Source: Arachis hypogaea
Taxonomy: Eukaryota; Streptophyta; Magnoliopsida; Fabales; Fabaceae
Reading direction: 5' to 3'
Length of the DNA stretch: 64,000 nucleotides
Assembly (NCBI RefSeq): GCF_003086295.3
Contig: NC_092040.1
Location: 61,979,559-62,043,558 of the forward strand
The notes beneath the pieces were generated by a model. The model did not search any database and was not told the DNA's origin. It saw nothing but the letters and a program-made list of their open reading frames with translations. Shown in pieces: positions 57,064-64,000 of the stretch (the stretch's first letter is position 1; the number at the start of each line of letters is the position of its first letter). The position numbers and the translations under genes were made by a program.

Positions 57064-57218
57064 ATTGATTAGATTGACAATGATTAAGTAGGTGATAATA
57101 TAGATTAAGCATTTTTCTTTGTTTTTTGCTAAGCATATTAACTGTTTGTGATTTTGCTAACCATAACTTCACTCTATCAACAGAGTATCTGTTTATGTTT
57201 TGGGTTTATTTATGTTGT

Positions 57219-58903
57219 ATGCCAGGAGGAAGAAGAGGTGCATCCACCTCCTTTGATTCTAAACCAGAGAGAACGTTTTTAAGAGTGAAAAGAGAAGTAA
57301 GAGGGAAGGGAGTAATAGGAGAATAGGAGACTGAAGAAGAAGACCATGAAGTGGAGGATAATCTCCAAAATCTACAAGAGGAGGTGGCTAACAACAATGG
57401 TCAGCCTCATAGAAGAGTTTTAGCTTCCTATATACTATCCCCAACCCAAGGAATTGTGAGAGTAGCATCTTAACTCCCAATGTTCATGCTAATAATTTTG
57501 AACTCAAGCCACAACTCATCACTTTGGTTCAGAACAATTGCCAATATGGAGGAAGTGCTACTGAAGATCCAAATTAACACATCTTTATATTTTTAAGAAT
57601 TTGTGACACTGTCAAAACCAATGGAGTCCACCCTGACATCTATAAGCTTTTGTTATTCCCATTTTCACTGAGAGACAAAGCCACACATTGGATAGAAACC
57701 TTCCTTAAAGAGAGCATCACCAATTGGGATGATTTGGTTAGGAAATTTCTAGCCAAATTCTACCCCCTCTAAAAGAGTCATTAAGTTGAAAACTGATGTG
57801 CAAACCTCCAGACAGCAAGAAGGAGAATCATTATATGAAGCCTAGGAGAGGTATAAAGCTTTGATCAGAAGGTGTCCAGAGGGAATGTTCAGTGAGTGGG
57901 TTGAGCTCCAAAATTTCTATGAAGGCTTGTCTCTGAGTTCAAGGAAAACCTTGGATTATTCTTCAGGGGGATCTTTGCAGATGATGAAGACTGCTCAAGA
58001 AGCACATGATCTCATAGACATGGTGGCCAATAATGAGTATTTTACTCCTTTGAAAGACAAGCATCTCCCAAGAGAGGCATATTTGAGCTTGAAGGAGTTG
58101 ATACAATCTTAGCTCAAAACAAGATTATGCATCAGCAACTTCAACAACAAATTGAAATGATGTCAAAGAGGATGGATGGGCTACAACTTGTAGCAGTGAG
58201 CACAACTAATCAACCACCAGTTGTGTAGGGACAACAAGCAGAAAGCTATGAAGAGCAGCAACCTGAACAAGTGCAATACATGCACAATCAAGGAGCTGGA
58301 CAAAATGAGTTCCATGGAGACACTTACAACTCATTTTGGAGGAACCACCCCAATCTGAAGTGGGGAGAGAACCAGAACCAGCAACCTTGGCAAAGAAACG
58401 CCAACCAAAATAATTCCCGCAACATAAACCACCACAATTATGAAACCACTAACCAAAATCAATACAGAAAACCCCAAAATAATCAACCCCTATCCACTTA
58501 CTATCCACCAAATAACCCCTCAGCTAACCAAAATAACTTTCATCCACCATCAACATCCCACACTCAACTACAGCTATCCCAAGAATCCCAAAGAATCTCC
58601 AACTTGGAGATGATGATAGAGAAAATAATAAAGTACCAAGAATTAGCCAACAAAAATCATGAAGCCTCATTGAAAAATTTGGAAAGACAAATTGGGCAAT
58701 TGTCCAAACAGCCAGCTGAAAGACCAACCAATGATGCACTTCCAGGTGACACCATTCCAAATCCCAAAGAAGAATGCAAAGCAATCCAATTAAGGAGTGG
58801 AAGGACGCTAGAAAATGACAAGGTTAACAACAAGAAAGAAGTGGCAGCAGAGGAGAAGGATCAAGAGAAGTCCAAGGAGAAAGAGCCACAAGCCTTAAAG
58901 TAA
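57219..58903 (+). pseudogene. gag: Element F gag (broken)
   Basis: Start MPGGRRGASTSF. Core pieces: FELKPQLITLVQNNCQYGG, YKLLLFPFSLRDKATHWIE and NWDDLVRKFLAKFYP. After several stops come MIRRCPEGMFSEWVELQNFY and SRKTLDYSSGG (57861-58112). The long C-terminal ORF 58271-58903 has SFWRNHPNLKWGENQNQQPW, an Asn/Gln-rich region, a coiled coil (NLERQIGQLSKQ) and ECKAIQLRSGRTLE. At least one frameshift lies between 58,112 and 58,271. This is an Athila-type gag, diverged from A/C. Confidence 0.9.
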
Positions 58904-58915
58904 AGAAAACAAGTC

Positions 58916-60334
58916 ATGGAAGAGTATCCACAAGAACAGAGGAAGGAAGTGAAACCTTACATCCCGCCTCTGCCATATCCTCAAAGGTTGCAAAGAGAGC
59001 TTAAAGATCAACAATTTTCCAAGTTTCTAGAGGTTTTTATGAAGCTGGAAATTAATCTCCCCCTTGCTGAAGCATTGGTGCAAATGCCCTTGTATGTAAA
59101 ATTTCTAAAGGAACTCATCAACAAGAAGAGAAGCTGGAATGAAAAAGAGATAGTGATCCTAACCCAAGAGTGTAGTGCTGTAATCCAAAGAGGTCTCCCA
59201 CCAAAACTCAAAGACCTAGGAAGCTTCACCATATCATGCACCATAGGCAATATGACACTGGAAAAGGCTCGTTGTGATTTAGGAGCCAGCATCAACTTAA
59301 TGCCTCTCTCATTGATGAAAAAACTGGCAATAGAAAAAGTCAAACCAACCAGAATGTCACTTCAAAAGACAGATAGATCACTCAAGATACCTAATGGAGT
59401 TGTAGAGAACTTGTTAGTGAAGGTTGGAGAATTCATTTTCCCTGCTGATTTTGTCATTTTAGACATGGAAGAAGAGGGACACAACTCAATTATCTTGGGG
59501 CGACCTTTCTTAGCAACAACAAGGTCTATCATTGATGTAGAGAAGGGTAAGATGATTCTCAAGTTGTATGATGAGCAAATGATCATCAATGTTTTTAAAG
59601 TCATGCAATATCCTCTTAAGAAAGAAAAGCATATGAGAGTGGAAATGATAGAAGACTTGATGGAAGAAGTACTTGAAACCAACATTCAGGTGGAACAAGA
59701 AGAAGAAATGGGAATTAATCAAGATGTCACAGAGGAACAAGCAATTGAAATCTCCCATGAAAGAAAGACAGAGGAGGTACCAAAGCAAGAATTGAAGCCT
59801 CTCCCTCCTTATCTCAAGTATGCATTTCTTGGAGGAGAAAAGACCCTGCCGGTAATCATCGATTCATCCTTAAGCATGGAAGATGAGGAAAAGCTGATTG
59901 AAGTGCTGAAAATTTACAAAACAGCTTTAGGATGGACAATTGATGACATCAAGGGAATAAGCCCTGCCATTTGCATGCACAAAATTCTGCTAGAGGAGGA
60001 TTCAAGACCTGTGGTGCAACCTCAAAGAAGGCTTAACCCAACCATGAAGGAAGTGGTTCAAAAGGAGGTGATAAAGCCGTGGAATGTTGGAATTATATAT
60101 CCAATCTCTGAGAGCCCTTGGGTGAGTCCAGTTCAAGTGGTGCCAAAGAAAGGTGGCATGACTATCATCTCCAATGAGAAGAATGAACTCATTCCCACAA
60201 GGATAGTGACAGGGTGGAGGATGTGTATTGATTATAGAAGGCTGAATGATACTACAAGAAAATATCACTTTCCTTTCCCCTTTATTGACCAGATGTTAGA
60301 AAGATTGCTTGCCATGCTTACTACAGCTTCCTAG
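58916..60334 (+). pseudogene. pol: Element F protease and RT N-terminal part
   Basis: 472 codons, same frame as the ORF 58271-58903. Protease: CDLGASINLMP (DLGAS at 121-125) and IILGRPFLATT (191-201). RT: KPLPPYLKYAFLGG linker, RPVVQPQRRLNPTMKEVVQK, WVSPVQVVPKKGG and WRMCIDYRRLND. The frame is lost at about 60,305 (QMLERL then an unrelated tail) by a small deletion. Confidence 0.92.
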
Positions 60335-61498
60335 ATGGATACTCTGGATACAATCAAATAGTGGTAGACCCCAAAGACCATGAAAAAACTTCCTTCACAT
60401 TTCCATTTGGAGTCTTTATCTACAGGAGGATGCCCTTTGGGCTATGCAATGCCCCAGCAACCTTTCAAAGGTGTATGTTCTCCATCTTTTCTGATATGGT
60501 AGAAAAAATTTTAGAGGTCTTTATGGATGATTTTTCTGTCTTTGGTAACTCTTTTGATACTGGTCTGCATCATCTAACCCTTGTTTTGAAAAGATTCTAA
60601 GAAACAAATCTTGTTTTAATTTAGAAAAAATGTCATTTCGTGGTACTAGAAGGAATTGTTCTTGGGCATAAGGTTTCAAGCAAGGGTATAGAAGTTATAA
60701 AGCAAAGATAAAATTCATAGAAAAGCTTCCTGTGCCAGTTAATGTGAAAGCAGTGAGAAGTTTCTTGGGGCATGCTGGTTTCTACAGGAGATTCATCAAA
60801 GACTTTTCAAAAATAGCTAAACTACTAAGCAATTTGCTAGTGGTTGATAATCCTTTTGTCTTTGATGAAAGCTGTAAGCATGCCTTTGAAACTTTAAAAA
60901 ATAAACTCACTACAGCACCAATCATCACACCCCCAAATTGGGAATTGCCTTTTGAACTCATGTGTGATGCAAGTGATTTTGCCATTGGTGCTGTATTGGG
61001 ACAAAAAAAGATAAGCTGCATCATGTTATATATTATGCAAGCAAAGTGTTGAATGAGGCCCAGAAAAATTATACCACCACAAAGAAAGAGCTCTTGGCCA
61101 TTGTATATGTATTTGATAAATTTAGACAATACTTGATTGGTTCAAAAGTTGTAGTGTATACTGATCATGCTGTTCTCAAGTATCTCATGTCTAAATAGGA
61201 TGCCAAGCCAAGACTTATCAAATGGGTGCTGCTGCTACAAGAATTTGATATTAAAGTGAAAGATAGAAAAGGGAGTGAGAATCAGGTTGCAGACCACTTA
61301 TCAAGACTGCCACAGGAAATTAGTCAGGGTGCACCACAACCAGTAAATGAGAAGTTCCCTGATGAACATCTCCACCAAATCCAGCAAATACCTTGGTTTG
61401 CTGACATAGCAAACTACAAGGTGGGAAGGAAAATCCCCAAAGAATTCACCAGGCAACAAGTAAAGAAGTTACTTAATGAAGCCAGAAAATTTCTATAG
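60335..61498 (+). pseudogene. pol: Element F RT catalytic part and RNase H (broken)
   Basis: [20 protein letters not shown] and [12 protein letters not shown] in ORF 60361-60600, then a stop and frame change. ORF 60732-61052 has [20 protein letters not shown] and [18 protein letters not shown]. RNase H continues with [13 protein letters not shown] and VVYTDHAVLKYL, a stop near 61,198, then [16 protein letters not shown] and [12 protein letters not shown]. Three frames are used, so the gene is dead. It copied RNA to DNA and removed the RNA strand. Confidence 0.92.
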
Positions 61499-62434
61499 GA
61501 TGAGCCATTGTTGTTCAGAAGGTGTCTAGATGGAATGATTAGAAGGTGTGTCTCCGAAAATGAGATAAGAGATATACTATGGCATTGTCATAGTTCAGCT
61601 TATGGTGGACACTTTGGGCCAAAAAGAACAGCTGCTAAAGTGCTTCAAAGTAGATTTTATTGGCCAACCATATTCAAGGATGCTAGAGAGTTTGTTCACT
61701 AATGCAATGAGTGCCAAAGAGCTGGATGATTAACAAGGATGAATGAAATGCCTCAAAACTTCATTCTGGAAGTAGAGCTATTTGATCTTTGGGGCATAGA
61801 TTTCTTGGGCCCTTTTCCCCCATCATACTCGTTCAAATACATACTGGTAGCAGTAAAATATGTCTCAAAGCGGGTGGAGGCCATAGCAACAACTACATGT
61901 GATGCGCAAATTGTTCTTCAATTACTTAAGAAGCACATTTTCACTAGATATGAGGTGCCTAAGGGTCTTGTCAGTGATGGTGGTAGCCATTTTTGTAACA
62001 AACAAATGGAGAAACTACTTCACAAATATTGAGTAATACATAAGGTAGCTACACCTTATCACCCACAGACCAATGGCCAAGCTGCGCTTGCAAATAGAGA
62101 GCTGAAAAGGATTTTGGAGAAAACCGTGGGAACCACAAGAAATGATTGGGCCAGAAAGCTAGATGATGCCCTCTGAGCATATAGAACAGCATTCAAAACT
62201 CTTATTAGAAGATCTCCTTTCCAATTGGTGTATGGAAAAGCTTGCCATCTCCCTGTAGAGCTTAAACATAAAGCTTTCTGGGCCACTAAGCTCCTCAACC
62301 TTGATTCTCAAGCAGCAGAAGAGAAGAGGCTATTGCAACTACATGAGTTAGATGAGTTCAGATTGGAAGCTTATGAGAATGCTAAGATATACAAGGAGAA
62401 GGCTAAAAGATGGCATGACAAGAGAATGATATGA
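61499..62434 (+). pseudogene. pol: Element F integrase (broken and truncated)
   Basis: All pieces are in one frame but carry stops near 61,496, 61,700, 61,730, 62,030 and 62,174. Zinc-binding HHCC: LWHCHSSAYGGHFG and CNECQRAG. DDE core: [42 protein letters not shown]. The sequence leaves homology to C right after [14 protein letters not shown], so the C-terminal GPY/F part is missing and unrelated sequence follows. Confidence 0.9.
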
Positions 62435-63100
62435 ATTTTTAGAATTTTTCTAATTTTAAGCTGATTTGGTTTTGAACCCATGGAGGTTACGGAATGGTTT
62501 GGTTGGGACCCGAAAAGGGTGGCAAAGTCCAAGTTTTCGGGGAGATGCTGCTGAATTTTTATGAAATTTAAGTTTCTATTTTAAAATATGATTTAGAAAA
62601 GGATTGGATTTGAGAGGTTCTATTATTTGGTTCTTGATTTATTAAGAAATAGGTGTTTCTAGTTTAATCTGTTTAAGGAAATTTTATGTTTTAAATTTGA
62701 TTGAAATAGAAAGGACCTCTGTTTTAAAGTTTGGTTAAAGAAATACCTTTGGAGGAGTTTTAGTGATTTTTAAAAGAAATTGAACTTTGATTAATTAAAT
62801 TCGTTTTGCTTTTTAAGTATTCTTCAAATTTTGACTTTGCAAGACTAAACAATCCCGAGCCTTGGAAGGGTTTCCAATTTAAGAATAAAATTAAATTGAT
62901 TTTAGGGCTTAAATAATTTTGGTTTTGAAATTGGTTCGGAATTTTTGGCTTACATGCCTTGGTTTTGGTTTTAAATCTTTATTTTCATTGATTTCAATTA
63001 AAGTAACTATGATTTCGAGTATTTCAAAAAAATTTAAGAAATGAGGTAGGTTATTCTTCCCTAGATTCTTGGGTCTTTGCCAAGGTTGTTGATTGATAAT
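62435..63100 (+). other. Unassigned sequence after the truncated F integrase
   Basis: AT-rich, no ORF and no match to other parts of the window that I can see. It replaces the 3' part of F, so a deletion or another insertion boundary lies near 62,425-62,435. Confidence 0.4.
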
Positions 63101-64000
63101 TGATGAGCGGATAATTTATACGCTTTTTGGCATGGTTTTTAGGTAGTTTTTAGTAAGTTCAAGCTACTTTTAGGGATGTTTTCATTAGTTTTTATGTTAA
63201 ATTCACATTTCTGGACTTCACTATGTGTTTGTGTGTTTTTCTGTGATTTCAGGTAATTTCTGGCTCAAATTGAGGGACCTGAGCAAAACTCTGAGAAAAA
63301 GGCTGGCAAAAGGACTGCTGATGTTGTTGGAATCTGACCTCTCTGCACTCAAAATGAATTTTCTGGAGCTACAGAACTCCAAATGGTGCGCTCTCAATGG
63401 TGTTGGAAAGTAGACATCCAGAACTTTCCAGAAATATATAATAGTCCTTACTTTATTCGGGAATTGACAACGTAAAGTGGCGCTCAACGCCAATTACATG
63501 CTGCTGTCTGGAGTTAAACGCCAGAAACACGTCACGACCCGGAGTTGAACGCCCAAAACACGTTACAACTTGGCGTTCAACTCCAAGAAAAGCCTCAGCT
63601 CGTGGATAGATCAAGCTCAGCCCAAGCATACACCAAGTGGGCCCCGAAAGTGGATTTATGCATCAATTACTTACTCATGTAAACCCTAGTAGTTAGTTTA
63701 GTATAAATAAGACTTTTTACTAGTGTATTAGACGTCTTTTGACCACGTTTCATCTTTGGTCTCAGTTTTGTTTTATTCTTTATCTTAGGAGGCTATTGAT
63801 CATGTTTTAGGGGGCTGGCCATTCGGCCATGCCTGAACCTTTCACTTATGTATTTTCAACGGTTGAGTTTCTACACACCATAGATTAAGGGTGTGGAGCT
63901 CTACTGTACCTCAAGTTTCAATACAATTACTATTATCTTCTATTCAATTCTCTTTTATTCTTATTCCAAGATATACTTTGCACTTCAACTTGATGAATGT
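63101..64000 (+). repeat. Element G: E-type LTR, cut by the window end
   Basis: Starts TGATGAGCGGATAATTTATA and follows the E LTR closely (palindromic block 63,478-63,585, TATAAATAA at 63702, GGCTGGCCATTCGGCC near 63,811). It is inserted after ATAAT (63096-63100). Whether it is a solo LTR or a full element cannot be told from this window. Confidence 0.9.
63702..63710 (+). promoter_or_regulatory. Probable TATA box of LTR G
   Basis: TATAAATAA, same place as in the E LTRs. Confidence 0.55.

Overview
The window is a stack of plant transposable elements with no intact host gene. Organism: the sequence suggests a legume, most likely peanut (Arachis). The LTRs that begin TGATGAGCGGATAATTTATA and the dispersed GGCGTTNAACGCC palindromes resemble, from memory, the peanut FIDEL/Feral group of Ty3/gypsy (Athila-like) retrotransposons. 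That family name is unverified; the structure described here was read directly. I label the elements A to H.

Left part (1-16,589, minus strand). Element B has very long LTRs (2.6 kb; one is cut by the window start) and only about 1.5 kb of non-coding interior, so it looks like a LARD-type non-autonomous element. Two later insertions sit in its interior. One is a solo LTR (1653-3135) with perfect GGAGT target-site duplications (TSDs). The other is element A (3409-13123), complete with both LTRs and GTTTC TSDs. A carries broken gag, protease, RT and RNase H but no integrase, and it appears to be a recombinant of two lineages.

Middle part (16,590-31,392). Element D (17807-30711, plus strand, CTCTA TSDs) is large and non-autonomous. 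It has one unrecognised acidic ORF and contains a complete non-autonomous CACTA DNA transposon (21429-26279, ATA TSDs). The CACTA carries minus-strand host gene fragments: one transportin-like exon and two exons of a probable plastid-targeted protein. A truncated Au-type SINE lies in the intron between the last two. Unassigned degenerate sequence flanks D.

Right part (31,393-64,000). This is a four-level nest. LTR fragment H is interrupted by element F (plus strand, degenerate gag-pol at 57,219-62,434). The 5' LTR of F is split by element E (33045-56168, gag, protease and a downstream ORF, but no RT or integrase). E is split by element C (39571-51958, minus strand, CCCCA TSDs). C is the best preserved element, with gag, protease, RT, RNase H, integrase and the downstream ORF. 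Another E-type LTR (G) starts at 63,101 and runs off the window.

How the parts work together: C supplies, in damaged form, the full enzyme set for copying. A, B, D and E lack part or all of it and would have needed enzymes in trans. All share a tRNA-Asp-type primer binding site where one is visible. Several share two small RNA-hairpin modules whose stems co-vary between elements: one just after the gag/pol ORFs, the other just before the polypurine tract and again before the downstream ORF. These shared hairpins are the most interesting unexplained signal in the window.
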